The notes under the pieces: generated by a model
The model's database searches: none
The model's input: only the letters and a program-made list of their open reading frames with translations
Told to the model about the DNA's origin: nothing
Made by a program: the position numbers and the translations under genes
Source of the DNA: Anagrus nilaparvatae
Taxonomy: Eukaryota > Arthropoda > Insecta > Hymenoptera > Mymaridae
NCBI GenBank assembly: GCA_022575985.1
Contig: JAKSXM010000272.1
Coordinates: forward strand, 5,394,001 to 5,458,000
DNA: 64,000 nucleotides
Reading direction: 5' to 3'
Part shown: positions 45,174 through 57,900 of the stretch, piece after piece
Layout of the letters: every line of letters begins with the position of its first letter
Numbering within the stretch: position 1 is the first letter of the stretch

Positions 45174-47326
45174 TTTGATTGTTTTTAAATTTGTAATATT
45201 TTTATGTATATATAAAATTTAAAGCTCAACCTGTATATATATATATATTAAATAATAATTCATATATTTATTAATCTTATTAGATGTTGATTAATTTTAA
45301 TCTTCTACTAAGGAATGTTGTAATTAAAAAAAAAAATATTTAAATAGAATAAAAAAATTATTTTTTTTCCTAAGCAAACATAATACGGTTTGATTGAAAT
45401 TGAGAAAGTTAAAAATTGTATATTCATTAAATATACAAATAAAAACTATTTAAAATAAAATGTTAATACATAAATTATCAAATTAAGTTAATAAATAAGT
45501 GTAATTATTATATTGATTTTATTAAAAAAATTTAGAGATATAACTTAATAATAAAAATTATTAAAAAATCAATTTTCTAATAATAAGTTTTTTTTAGCAT
45601 TCCTGATAAAAAGTTTTTCAAAAATATATAGAAACAGTACAAATTGTAGGAAGATGAGTTTTTATTTCAGATGGAACCCAAATAAATTTTTAGTTTCAAC
45701 TGAAACTTTTATATTGAAAAAATGGCCACAAATTATTTAGTTTAACAGTGGGAAATGTATCCATTTCAAAAATAGACTAAAAAGTTCGAGATCTGCGTAG
45801 GTATTAAAATTAGGGTGGAAAATTAAATTGAGATTGGCTTAATTATTAATCCTTAATTATTACGGGTTTGTTTGTATTTTCACTGACGAACACGAGATTT
45901 GCTCTACTTTAGGTTTCTAGGTCACTGATCAATAAAAATTAGTTATTTTTTTATGAAAAATTAATACTTAACCCTAAACTTACCTGAAAAATAAATTATT
46001 AGTGAAGGTAAAAATGAATAAATGACACTTCTTAAAATTATTTTGGTAATTTTTGTCAAAGTCGTCAATATCAGTACAATTTTCACAATTTTGGCCTTTG
46101 CAAGATTTACAAGAAGTACTGCCGTACTTACTGGTACTGGGGTATTTTTCACTATTTTAAGGGTGAAATATTGAATATTTATGAAAAAGGAGTCGAAATT
46201 CTTGATTAGCGGCCCAAAAAACCTTTATGGACATATCCTGGATGCTCAAAGTATGAAAATAGCAAAAACGCCCCTATTAGGGGTAGTGTTAGCCAATTTA
46301 GGGGTTACATTTTATTTATTTATGAAAAAGAAGTCGAAATTCTTGATCAACGACCCAAAAAACCCTTAAGTGCGAATATGTATAAAAAAACCCTTTTTGG
46401 GGGTAGTTTTTGCAAATTTAAGGGTGAGGCAGTGAAGCCCCCATTTCTTTACAAAATGATCAATTTGAGTTTTATTGTTCTATTTTCTCTAACTTATTAT
46501 CAAGTGTTTCTATAGTCACAGACACATTGTTAAATAAAAGGAATGTTTTTGTGACTGGACATTTTTTATAATAAAAATAGGAAACAAGTTGATTTATATT
46601 CCAGAAAATATAAAATTTTTCTATATTTACATACACTGAAAATCTTTTTTGTTTGAAACAAAATTTCAATTCTTTCAAATCCTTATCAAGTTTTTTGCTA
46701 TAATAATATACAATTTTTATAAAAAATACATACTAAATTTGTAAAATAATACAAATATTTACCTGAATAAAAATTTTATATTTGCTGGAATAAATAGTTA
46801 TTCGCTTTTTTTGCTATACTTAGTACTTTTTACTTGTAGTTTGGGGTCAAGTTAACAAAATAATTCAATTATAAAATCTTTGTATTCTATAAGATCTTTT
46901 AATCCTCATTTGTTTATTGAATAAAATAAATAAGTTAAGTAAATATCATGAATTTTCATAAAATAAATATTTATTTAATAATGTAAGAATTTATCACGTT
47001 TACATAGAAAAACTTATCATTTTATTTTCAATTTTTATCAATGATTTTAAATAAATTAGAATTAGGTAATTCATTGACAATTTTGAAAAATTTCACAGTC
47101 TAAATATCTTAAATATTTATATATATAAAAAAGAAAATCTTAATTCTCCTAATTTTTTTTTCTTTTTTGATGTACACTCAAAAATTAAAATTAAACCATT
47201 ATAAAGAATGTTTTCAACAATTAAAAATATATTTATAATAATAATGGTTATTTTAAATTTAACTAAACTAAGCTCTATTTTCTAGGAAATAAAAATAATT
47301 TTAATAAGCACATTAAAATTTTTTTT
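45174..47326. other. Convergent intergenic region of Mps1 and NOC4L
   Basis: AT-rich 3' flanks with a short AT dinucleotide run at about 45230-45250. It holds two to three family B units at 46140-46450. Short ORFs at 45961-46678 are repeat-derived or low-complexity. Confidence 0.4.
46140..46450 (+). repeat. Family B units outside the giant element
   Basis: Two to three 140-bp units with GAGTCGAAATTCTTGATTAG, GGCCCAAAAAACC, ACATATCCTGGATGCTCAAAG and CCCTATTAGGGGTAG. They resemble the units near the right end of the giant element but are diverged. Confidence 0.65.
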
Positions 47327-49159
47327 TTAAGAAATTTGCCAATATTGAAGCAAGCGTTCTCCTTTAGGTAATGCCATTGAAATTGGTCTTTCGAAGGTAA
47401 GCATAATGTCTTTTACTTTATTTTTTAATTCACGATCAAAAATATGACCACTGGTATTTTCAAGTGCAGAAGCCATGTCATATTCAATGGAAGGTAATGG
47501 ATGCCGTATAAATCTAGCTGCTGTTGCTATGTTTGGTAATATATGGCACTGTAGAGCTTTTACTTCCCACAAGCTGCTGTTCAATGCATTACTCTGAAGT
47601 GGGTCGCGCTCTTCCATTAAATAAGGATCCCCAGCTCCAGAATCTCTCGTTATCAAATTGTTTCCCTGAGGATGATCAATTAATCTTTTTAAGCTAGGAT
47701 GTCTCAGTATAAGGTTACCAATAAATAGAAGGATAATTAAAATGTCTTCCGGCGGTGCTACTAGCGTTAATCGAGATAGACGTTTTACGAATGCCGCTAC
47801 TAATGCTTCTGGTAAATGACTAAACAGAAAAATAGATTAAATAATCACACAAAAATAATCAGCTGTATAAGTCTTACTTACGTTGAGCTAAGGAATAAAT
47901 CAGATAAGAAAAAGAGACGAGCTTTGTATTTAAAGTGAAAAATTTCTGGTTCAAACATGGAATAAAGTTTTGTAAAAATATTTGGATATTCTAAGTTATG
48001 TTTAGTGACTAATATGAAAACTCCTTGAAGAGCCAATATTCCGATAGGTCCATCAGCATCCAGGGAATCCATTAGAAAATCTGTCATGAGTACTGGCTTT
48101 TCCAAATGTGGCATTACTTTTTCTAGCAATACGATAAGTAATTGCTTATGTAACTGAGGCGTAAGTTCCCAATGCATGATACACGACCAAACTTTATTTA
48201 ACGATTTTTTAATATTATTGTAATCGTATTTAAACTCTTGGTTACCATTTCTTGGACAACATAGCAATTCTTGATCTTGCTTGAACTCTTTGCCTAATGG
48301 TTATCACAATAGTCAGAAAATGAAATTTAAATAAAGATAAAATGTATAAATATTACCATTATTTTCTTCTATAGGCAGCTTGTGAATAAATTCTAATAAA
48401 TTTTTAATATATACATTTTGTGGTTGCTTTTTAGGAGTCAAGGAAGGAAGACACTTCCATGTAAAGTATAACGCATCTTTGTAATTAGAAATTTCTTGAA
48501 ATCTAGAAATCAAAATACTATTATCCCTTTCTGGTGCTAAAATTTTCATTAAAATTGATTTTAATCGTTGTAATGGAAAATAATATTCTATATTTTCTAT
48601 TGGGTCTATTGATGTTTTTCCTTCAGCTGCCATTAATTTTATGGCAGTAGTTAGAGCTTGTAATTGTATAATTTGCCTTGAGTCAGATATACAATTTAAA
48701 ATTTTTTCCCAAACCTCATTATAACGGTCTCTAAGCCAATTGATATATCTTATTTCTGGCGTAGGTTCTGTATAGGGAAAACAATAATTGATATATAGTT
48801 ATTAAATAATTTTTTTGTTTCATTTTGGATTAAATACCTGAAATAGTTAAAGATATGGTTTTTTCAAAATACATATCCCCACGTTTTAAAATTTCAGTAA
48901 AAATAGTTTCCACGGATAAAATGCAAGAGATGGTATTATTCTACAACAAAGAATTTGAAATGAAATTTAACCTCCAAAAAGTATTGATTTAAGACGAAAA
49001 TTTAAGAATTCTTACCTCCCACGAATCTATAATGTCAATCAAATTATTAGCTTTTCTCCTTGAAGCTAAGAACTCCTGGGTTTTTTGTCTCAATATTTTT
49101 GAGGACATTTTTTGATTAAGAAAGTTACTGCCGGAAAATTCTATACTTGTCGTCTCCAT
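47327..49159 (-). CDS. NOC4L: Nucleolar complex protein 4 homologue (NOC4L)
   Basis: Five exons on the minus strand (49016-49159, 48838-48940, 48357-48767, 47882-48293, 47327-47819) join in frame to 520 aa; human NOC4L has 516. With NOP14, Noc4 matures and exports the small ribosomal subunit from the nucleolus. The conserved CBF/Mak21-type domain occupies the C-terminal half: LDADGPIGILALQGVFILVT near residues 290-310, then ARLFFLSDLFLSSTHLPE, APPEDILIILLFIGNLILRH, and DPYLMEERDPLQSNALNSSL with WEVKALQCHILPN, the family signature. The N-terminal half is helical (EFLASRRKANNLIDIIDSWE). Start taken at METTSIEFSG; an in-frame Cys/Trp-rich upstream extension from 49228 does not look like protein. 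Divergent from DUSP12 with 684 bp between start codons. Confidence 0.93.
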
Positions 49160-49843
49160 TGTTGGAGGCAGAAGACACCACAGCAGCCTGCAAAAATGCA
49201 CACATATGCACCACCCTGTGCACCACATACATACATAATATGGCTCTCAGCGCTCAATAAAAATTAAAATACCATGCGCAGTTCTTTTGAAATTTAATTT
49301 TTTAGATATATGCATATTGTATTGAAATTATTTTTTTATCAATTCTGAATTGAATTAAAAAATGTTTTTATTTTTTTTTTAAAGTAAATTTGTAAATAAG
49401 GGTTTGTAGGCATTTAAGAATGATAATTTATAATTTAACTGTAACAGATCTGATTATTTATATCTGTAAGGTCCTATAATTAAGTAATAAATATTGAGAT
49501 TTTGATGGACAATTTTTGATAATACATTAATACATATAGTATGTCTGAAGGCACATCATGATGTTATGCCTGTGCACATTACAAATTAGAATATATGCAT
49601 ATGCAGATTTGCGGTCAGCTCAGCAACACATCTTTATCAAAAAAAGCTTAAAAAAAATAATCAATAAAATCTTGTTTTATCTTACAAACACAAGTAGCAT
49701 TCAAAAGACTTTACTTGAAAGTTGTTGAAAATATTTTATTTAATAACTTTTTAAATAAACGAAGATTGAATAAAAATTGTGATTATAAATAATAATAATA
49801 ATAATAATAAAACAGAACTCAGATAAACAGAAAAAAGAAAATC
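49160..49843. promoter_or_regulatory. Shared upstream region of divergent NOC4L and DUSP12
   Basis: The two start codons are 684 bp apart on opposite strands, so promoters of both genes must lie here. An AAT trinucleotide microsatellite lies at about 49789-49812, just upstream of the DUSP12 ATG. No TATA or initiator could be assigned in this AT-rich sequence. Confidence 0.4.
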
Positions 49844-50890
49844 ATGGCTGGACAAGAATTAAATATTTCTAGGGAAGATTTTGATGCTGGTCCATCAAGT
49901 TATGATGAAATAGATCCAAATTTATATTTGGGGAATTTAACTGCTGCTACTGATATTGAATGGTTGAGAAAAGCTAAAATAACTCATATTCTATCAGTTG
50001 ATTCATGCCAATTACCAAGAAACGTTCAAGATTCACTTCCGTATATAGAACTGAAGTATGTTCAGGTAACAGATATGCCAAGAGAAGATTTGTTAACTCA
50101 TTTTGGAGATTCTTATGAATTTATTGAAAATTCTATCAAGTCAAAAGGAAAAATATTAGTTCACTGTTATTTTGGGGTTTCTCGTTCAGCATCAGTTATT
50201 ATTGCTTATATTATGAAAAAATACAGTATGTCTTTTAATGAAGCATATGAAACTGTGAAGAAAAAACGTCGCTTTGTTGGCCCAAATAATGGATTTATTG
50301 CTCAATTAAAATTATATGAAGAAATGGGATGCACTATCGATTGCAAAAATATTCAATTTAAAATGTACAGATTACAAATTGCTGCTGACAAAGTGAGAAA
50401 AGCTAAAATTCTACCCCAAAATTATATTGATCTAATTAAGTCTGATCCAGCTCTTACTACAACTCATCCAGAACCGACAGTATATCGATGTAGAAAATGT
50501 CGAAGAATCGTTGCCAATGCTAGTAATATTTTGCCTCACATGCCAAAAGAAAAACAAATTTGGAGGCATGTAAGTTCCAAGCGTTATGATAAATTGCCCA
50601 GTCAGATTAAAGTTATTCAAAAAACTGAAGACACTTTGAAGCAAGAAGAAAAAAGTACTGAACCTTGTAAAAAGACTTATTTTATCGAGCCTTTAGCATG
50701 GATGCCAGATATTACGCACTCTGTTGAAGGTAAATTAAATTGTCCAAAATGTAGTACAAAACTTGGCTCTTTTAGCTGGATTGCAGGTTGCCAATGCCCT
50801 TGTGGAAGTAAAATAGCTCCAGCTTTCTATCTTATACCTTCCAAAGTAGATTGGAGTAATGCTGTTCAAAATGTACAGTCAACGGTATAA
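49844..50890 (+). CDS. DUSP12: Dual-specificity phosphatase 12 (YVH1 type)
   Basis: Intact intronless ORF of 348 aa; human DUSP12 has 340. The phosphatase domain spans about 22-170: IDPNLYLGNLTAA, general acid Asp77 in VTDMPRED, and the P-loop HCYFGVSRS at 107-115 with nucleophile Cys108 and Arg114 intact, so it should be active. The C-terminal zinc-binding domain, unique to this subfamily, has YRCRKCRR near 225, then YFIEPLAWM and CPKCSTKLGSFSW near 300, ending in CQCPCG and APAFYLIPSKVD. YVH1 proteins release Mrt4 from the pre-60S ribosomal subunit through this zinc domain, so the gene and its divergent neighbour NOC4L both act in ribosome assembly. Start chosen as the first ATG (MAGQELNISRED), preceded by a purine-rich leader. 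Confidence 0.96.
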   Translation: MAGQELNISREDFDAGPSSYDEIDPNLYLGNLTAATDIEWLRKAKITHILSVDSCQLPRNVQDSLPYIELKYVQVTDMPREDLLTHFGDSYEFIENSIKSKGKILVHCYFGVSRSASVIIAYIMKKYSMSFNEAYETVKKKRRFVGPNNGFIAQLKLYEEMGCTIDCKNIQFKMYRLQIAADKVRKAKILPQNYIDLIKSDPALTTTHPEPTVYRCRKCRRIVANASNILPHMPKEKQIWRHVSSKRYDKLPSQIKVIQKTEDTLKQEEKSTEPCKKTYFIEPLAWMPDITHSVEGKLNCPKCSTKLGSFSWIAGCQCPCGSKIAPAFYLIPSKVDWSNAVQNVQSTV

Positions 50891-52069
50891 ATATATTCTA
50901 AATGTTTCAGTAATTTTGCAAATATTTAAGCACCTTTATATATATAAGTATGTACATAAATTTTTATACAATTTACTTTCAATTATGATGATAAAAGTAA
51001 TATTAATAACTTTGATTCTTCCATAAAAAATATGAATATTCATAAATACAATTGTTGCTTGTTATAGTTGTTAATATTGATTTGTTCAGATTAATTTGCC
51101 ACCTTATTTCCATACTGTGCTGAGAAAAAAAATTAATTATTTAAATTGAAAAGATAGCCTTGGGAATAATTGAAAGCTAGTATCTGTACATTGTAAAAAA
51201 AGTTACTATCAATTTTACGTACCATGATTTTACAACCATGATTGTACAGTGTTGCAATAGGGTGGCTATTTGATTTTAGTAGTTCAATTGTAAAATTACA
51301 TCAAGAAAAGACTGAGGTTTTAATGATATATAGTTAATTTATATTTATTAAACCTATATGAAATAATATATTAAATTTAATATTTAATATCATATTAATT
51401 AATATTTTAAGGTTTAAAACATGTTAAGAAACTGCCAAACTTTTGTAGTAGGTATATTATAATTAATAAAATATTAATTCTTTTATTACTAAAATGTAAT
51501 TTATTTACTTTTAATAAAGTACAAAAAATTTTGTAGCATGCTGCCACATTTTATAAAAAGAGTGATCCTTTTAACCATCCTCAACTACCCTTTGTTTAAC
51601 AAAAATGAATGTCTTAATAAAAAGAAAAAAAGTATTAGGTAGTTTTGAAGGCACATAGGTAATATGTTATATTATAATTTCTGTAATTCTTAGCTATTTT
51701 TACCCAAGTCTAAGGTCGATGTCTTGAATTTAAAAAATACCGATTGCACTGTGTTTGGTATGCAAAAATATGGTTACTGGCCAATTTTTAAAGTTCTAGG
51801 TGGCTTGGTTGCGATTTGTCAGCTGTTTTTCCAATTTTGATTTTTTTCGAATTCTTAACCACCCGTTTGCTTTTTATTTTCTGGATGCCTTAAATAAGCC
51901 TAAAAAATATTTTCAATATTAAGGTAGGTAGTAAAAATTCCCGCCCAATCATAATCTGGCCATATTTTTTCGGAAAAACCTCAGAAAAAGTAGGAAAATT
52001 TGAAAAACTAAATGAAATTTTCAAATATAAATTTCTCAAAAAGCGGCACTTTTTTTTTTTTTAAATTTT
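50891..52069. other. AT-rich 3' flank of DUSP12, nothing recognised
   Basis: No ORF, hairpin or repeat was recognised beyond general A/T richness and the short repeated word TGGTTACTGGCC-like tract near 51770. Confidence 0.35.
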
Positions 52070-52179
52070 GGTTCCTCGAAGAGGAACCATTGTGATAGGT
52101 CAAATTTCGATTGTTCGGCATATAAGCGCGTTTTGAGACCCCAGGAAGCTAAAAAACCGGTTTAAAAAAAAAGTATGTA

Positions 52180-52214
<35 letters not shown>

Positions 52215-52820
52215 AATTGGTGATATTTCACAAACATTATGGAGTTAAGACCTAATTTTTTTATCAAAAAAGCTCGAGGTACTTTTTTTTTTTTTTTAAT
52301 TTGGATGTAATACCTCATTTATTTCCACGAAAGACTTATATTTGAAAGTATAGTTTTTACTCGATATCTCGAATCTGATACTTAATTTAAAAAAAATTTT
52401 GTTCCTAAATTTTTTTTCACAAAAAAATACAAAAAACACCAAATTTTTTTTTCTTTTTGGATGTAGTACCTAATTTATTTCTATGAGAGTAATAGTTTTA
52501 GACAGTTCGTTTATAGTCATTTTTTGGATCTAATACCGAATTTTTCCAAAAGTTATTTCTCAAAATTAAAAAAATTTTTTTAAACTGATATATTTTTTTT
52601 TGTTGGTGTAGTACTTCATTTAATTCCATGAAAGTTCTATCTTGAATAATTATTATCCAATGAATTACGTTAGATTTTATTTGAAAAAAATAGATTTAGT
52701 TAAATTCAATAAATTTTCTTTTAACTTTTAAAAGTTAATAGAAATGAGTGTATTATTGCATGGCTGTAATCGGTGATATCTGTGGCATGTTAAAGTATTT
52801 AGCTCATTGTTTAAGGAACC
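52070..52820. mobile_element. GGTTCC-ended element (family C), copy outside the giant element
   Basis: Begins GGTTCCTCGAAGAGGAACC, a hairpin like that of the copy inside the giant element, and ends at about AAGGAACC (52813-52820). Shared phrases include GCGTTTTGAGACC, AGGAAGCTAAAAAACCGGTTT and ATGTAGTACCTAATTTATTT. At 751 bp it has fewer internal units than the nested copy (1535 bp). It carries a TATG/TG microsatellite at about 52174-52211, where the nested copy has only AAAGTCTGTAACC. Confidence 0.6.
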
Positions 52821-52949
52821 TTAGTGCCAGCTAGTTGGCAGGGTATTTTTAAAATGTATTTTTCCATACTTTTCACGGTGGTAAACTCTTTTTTTGTCAC
52901 ATTTACCTTTTAAGTACTTAAAAATCAATTTTAGGCTCAAAAAAATTTT

Positions 52950-53170
52950 TTTGGAAACTTTATTTTCTGAATTTTCCGATTTTCTCGGCTTTGCCTCGGA
53001 AGGTAATTTACATTCTTTACTTTTCTGGACTCGAATCGTAAATATAGTATTTCTGCGCCCCTTGTCCATAAATAAAGAATGACCCAAATGGCAGGCAAAT
53101 TACAGTCCGAGGCAAAGCTATCCTTTACTTTTCTGGACACGGACTCGTAATGTACTATTTCTTTAATATA
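52950..53170. repeat. Family D repeat, copy 3 (rearranged)
   Basis: TTTCTCGGCTTTGCCTCGGA with GGTAATTTACATTCTTTAC, then CTTGTCCATAAATAAAGAA, then CAGTCCGAGGCAAAGC and TCCTTTACTTTTCTGGAC: two partial copies in opposite orientation. The ORFs at 52821-53140 are translations of this repeat. Confidence 0.5.
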
Positions 53171-53239
53171 CTATTTAATTTGTTGCTTTTTATTGTTTAA
53201 TCATATTACTCTAAAATTATTTATTATTTACTCATCCCT

Positions 53240-53770
53240 GACATTAGCCTCGGAAAATTTTAAAATTAACAGAAAATTGACTTAGATAGATTTGGATTTT
53301 CTAAGGCACACTAGGAAATTAGAAAATTTAAAGAAAATTTACTTAGGTTGAGTAGAAATTACTTGGGTATGCTTGTATTTCGTCCGAAAAAGCGGCAAAC
53401 GTTATCCACTAGACTCGGAAAATTAAAACATTCAAAGAAAATTGACTTGGATTTTTAAGCATACTTGGTCTCATCCACAAAGTAAAAATTATAAAGTGAA
53501 TACGGAATAAATCGGTAACAATGGTACGTTCGGCTCAGAAAATTGGAAAATTCAACGAAAATTTACGTGGATTGATTTGTATTTACTTGGGTACATTATG
53601 GTTAGTTCGAAAAATCAGTTAAAATGGTCTAGTGAGCTCGGAAAATCAGAAAATAAAAAAAAAACTTACTTGCATTTTTTAGAATTTTTCCCGGATAGTT
53701 GGTTTCGTCCGCAAAATCCAAGTTAATTTTCTGTCAATTTTCAAATTTTCTTGGTCTAATGGACAATTTA
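53240..53770. repeat. Degenerate tandem repeat with CTCGGAAAATT phrases
   Basis: The words CTCGGAAAAT or GCTCAGAAAATT followed by GAAAATTGACTTGGATT and TACTTGGGTA-like tracts recur near 53249, 53408, 53535 and 53638, a diverged unit of roughly 100-160 bp. The 95-codon ORF at 53699-53986 starts inside it and resembles no protein I know. Confidence 0.4.
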
Positions 53771-54997
53771 TTCCGCATTTCCGAACGAATCGAATTCACC
53801 ATTGTTAACGCTTTTCCACACAAAATCAAGTGTACCCAAGTAAATGCAACCTATTACAAGCTAACATCATTCGACGCTTACGTATACGAATTTCTCACCT
53901 TTTATTACTACACTCGTGGAATGGGATCTTTTCATACCAGCACTGAGTATAAATTAGTTAAAATTCTTATTAGATTTCAACTATAGTTAGATTTCACTTC
54001 CAATATTTTTACTGGCATTAAAGATATCTTTAATTTCTGCCCTTTTTTTGTTTATTTAATTTGGCATCGCAAATGTTCCTGTTTTCTCCTGAGAGTAAAA
54101 AAATTAATAGATTGTAAAATAATGTTAGAAAGCTCCAAGATTTTTGTGAAATAACAAATTAAGTTTTCTTGTATTTGAATGTTTTTGTAAATTGATCAAA
54201 AATTGCTCCGAAGGTTCATTTTTTGTTATATTTTTATGAAAAATTCACGAATATATTTTTAAGGTTTCTTAAATATTCAAAAAATAAACATTTTTATACC
54301 CATTGTAATTTTAGCGACCCAAATGTTCCGGTCTCCCCTTTTCAGTAATTTTAAATTTTGTGTATGTGTATACTTTAACAAGTAACACTATTCTGTTTAT
54401 ATTAGAAAAGCTGTAAAAATTTTGTACGATTTCCAAAATTTTGTCTGTTGAGTTTAATAAAAACGTTGTCCTATACTTCACTGATATATCCTATATAGAA
54501 TTACAAGAATTTCCATTGCAAAGATAGATTTTTTTAACTATATTATTTACCCTAAATTTTATTTTCTTTTTCCGAAAAGGAGTATTGAAAAAAAATTTTT
54601 AGATTTTTTCTGTTAAATTTTTGGAAATGTAAGTTTCTATATTTTATCTGGACTCTTGATAGCCCTGATAGGATTTGAAGAAAAAAAATTAAAGCTTAAG
54701 TATCAAAAACATAATATAGACACTTTTTTAGTACTATGACTTTTTCTACAGTTTATTTTGAAAAAAAGCAATAAATTATTTCTATACAGAATTAAATAAA
54801 TTTATTTTGCTTAATTAATATTAAGCAGTTGTTTAAATTTTCTAGTTATTTATTTATTTTTTACAATTTGACGTCTTATAAATTCTAATTTATAGCTAAC
54901 AAGTATAAAAAATTTGGTTAGTTAATTATAATTAAAGTAAAAAAAATATTTATTTTTGGTATTACATTATTAAAAGTTTTAAAGATTAGCCAACATC

Positions 54998-57900
54998 TTA
55001 CATACTTGCATGCATTGCAGAGTAAGCAGTACTATAAGGGTGTGTCCTTAATTTAAGACTATTAAAACTACTAATCGTCGAATTATCAAGATTCGAATGA
55101 ATGTCATTTTGATGATAGGATGGTAAAGAAACATTTGTTAATCCAGTACTATTAACAAAGCCTTGATGACAGCTTGTTGAAATTGGCTGAACCGAGCCAT
55201 AATGTTGCGAAGTTCTCCAATAATCCGAATAAGAATACTGAGGCATTTGCGAGCTCTGTAATATCTCTGAACCAGTATCGTGGTTCTGATTTATTCTTAT
55301 AGGCCTCAAGGGTAACGCTGTTTCAACATCTTTTGATAACGATGTGCCTCTACTTATGGCTGAACTTCTTTCGTTGCGTCGAAACTTTGCTCTCCTATTC
55401 TGAAACCACACCTGGAATATATTATTTTCGTTAAAAGCAGATTGATTATAAGTTTTAAATTTAATTCTTTTAATTGTATTAGTGTATATATAGCTAAATC
55501 CATCATCCACGTAATTTTCGCTAAAAGATTTGAAAAATTAAAAAAAAATACAATTTAAATAATACGTCATTTTTTCGTTTTTTTTTTAATACGAAAAGAA
55601 TGTTTTTATATTTGGAAAATTCTATAAAAGTAAGAAAAATTTTAAGAAATAAAATTAATTTCTCACGTGCTTCTGGTTAGGTATTGTTAAAAAATTGTCA
55701 ATAGACTATAATTATGGTAGTAAATATTTCTAAAATATCATGGCCACATTTCTGGAATTCTGAAAAGTCAGGGAATGTCAGGGAATAATATCTTTTTTCT
55801 TGAATTTATTTTTTTTTATAAAAATGAACAAATGTCTCCATGATAATTTGAAGGAAAGGTTATTTTTAAAAAATCTATCCCTTCCTTTTTAAATCAATTT
55901 AATAAAAATATATAATACAGAAAAGTCAGTAAATTTAATAACTAGAGTGCAGTTTTAGTTGGGTATTTGAATTTAATATTAAATTTTGAAGAAAAAAAAT
56001 GTCTAAAATTTACTAAAATTTGTCTATAGGAAAATCTGGAAAGTCAGGGAATTTGGTTTGTAAAATTTTGTCGAAACACTAAATAAGTACTAGAAAATTT
56101 TAAAAAATAATCTGGAAAGTCAGAGAAAGTCAGGGAGTTTTAAAATTTCAGTTCCGTAGTCATTCTGAATATCGTGTTTTCGCCTTAAAAAAAAATAATA
56201 CGACTCTAGCACATGTTTTTTGCCGTATATATACGAAATATACAAAACATCAAAACATTGTTTCAGTAATATTTCATTGTATTTTTATGAATATATTTTT
56301 TTAATCAATAGAATACAGAAATATGTATAATTTCAGATACGTTCATTCATGCTTCAAGTTATTAATTATAACGAACTGTTAAATTATTACCTTTACCCTT
56401 TTTATGCTGCATTACAATAGTAATATAGTCCTAATATGGTGTACCTACTGCTGTAGAAGTTCGCGTGTCACAATGGCTATTTTTATAGTTTTTATAGTAG
56501 GTGTAATTTTATGTGGCAAACCAATGGTTTACAATGAACATAATATAAGCTAAGGGTATATTTAGTTATATTGTATTAATCAAAACATAAAAAGGGGTTT
56601 CGAAGAATTCTATCGCGTTTTTATACGTCTAAATATCTATCCCTTCAATTAGTTCGATTTTCAATGAGTTTATGAGTATATCATTTTTTTTCCATTTGCT
56701 ATCCCATAGAAAATAAAAATTTATAGGTATTTTCCAGGTGCAATGACCGTTTCTTCATTAAATATATGAGTGAGAGTTGTTTTTACTGCATCATAAAAAT
56801 TTCTTTAAAATATTTTTCATTCTCTCACCGCTGTAAAAAGTACAAACATTAAAAAGTTTGCAATTTTTCTAAATATTTAGTTTAGTATAAGACACGTTTT
56901 TTTAATAATCTTGAAAATCTCAGCACACAATATCACTAAATAGGGTCAAATCGCAAAATTGACAATATTTATTTTGCCTAAAATCAAAAGGGGTTTGTAT
57001 GAAATAATGTCAGACTTTTTTTTCTTCAACTTTTTCGTTCTTTGTTTTGAAAAGGGTCCGAAACAGTGAAAAACTTAAATCAATCAAGGTTCACTGAGTC
57101 ACAGAGCTAAAAAAACTTAATAAATATTTTTTTCTTGAGATACCTTTTTAAAATGAAAATAATAATGGTTTATTAAAATTTTGAAAAAAGTTAATTGTTT
57201 GCAACTGACATCATACTGTACAATTGTTTTTGTTTATCAATTAAGCCACAGTCTTATTGCCATTAAACATGAAATATGATCTAAGAGGGTTGGTGCGCTT
57301 TAGTGCGCAGGGGGCACTTGCCCCCTATTTGATCAAAAAGGGCAGAAATGACGTTCAATTTAAGGACGCTCTGTCCACCACAGGGTGTTTTTTGCGCAGC
57401 ATATTTGTAACTAAAATATTTTAACGATATATTTATTTATAATAATTTTTTAATGAAAGAATCAATGCTTTTCAGTATTTAGTACAAGAATATAAAAAAA
57501 AAAAGTTAAAAATGTTTATTTGTTTAAACAAATACGACCTGTTAAATTTTTGAAATTTATGGGTCATAAAAGCCTGAGTTCCCAGATCTGGGCTACTTGG
57601 ATCAAAATTCTGCTTGGCTCATATTGAAGATCATTCAATTCTAGGTGGAGGTATCGTGGGAAATTTTTCGCTAAACCTCTTCAGTAATGAGTTACAGCTA
57701 TTTGTTTATAAATTTTAGAGCATTTTTAACTTTTTTTTTATAAACAATTAGCTGTAACTCATTACTGAAGAGGTTTAGCGAAAAATTTCCCACGATACCT
57801 CCACCTAGAATTGAATGATCTTCAATATGAGCCAAGCAGAATTTTGATCCAAGTAGCCCAGATCTGGGAACTCAGGCTTTTATGACCCATAAATTTCAAA

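Noticed and set aside
49160..49228. N-terminal extension of NOC4L starting at 49228
   Set aside because: The extra residues are Cys/Trp/Leu-rich and unlike the family. The ATG at 49159 starts a typical charged helix.
53699..53986. 95-codon ORF as a gene
   Set aside because: It starts inside a degenerate tandem repeat and shows no domain or conserved motif.
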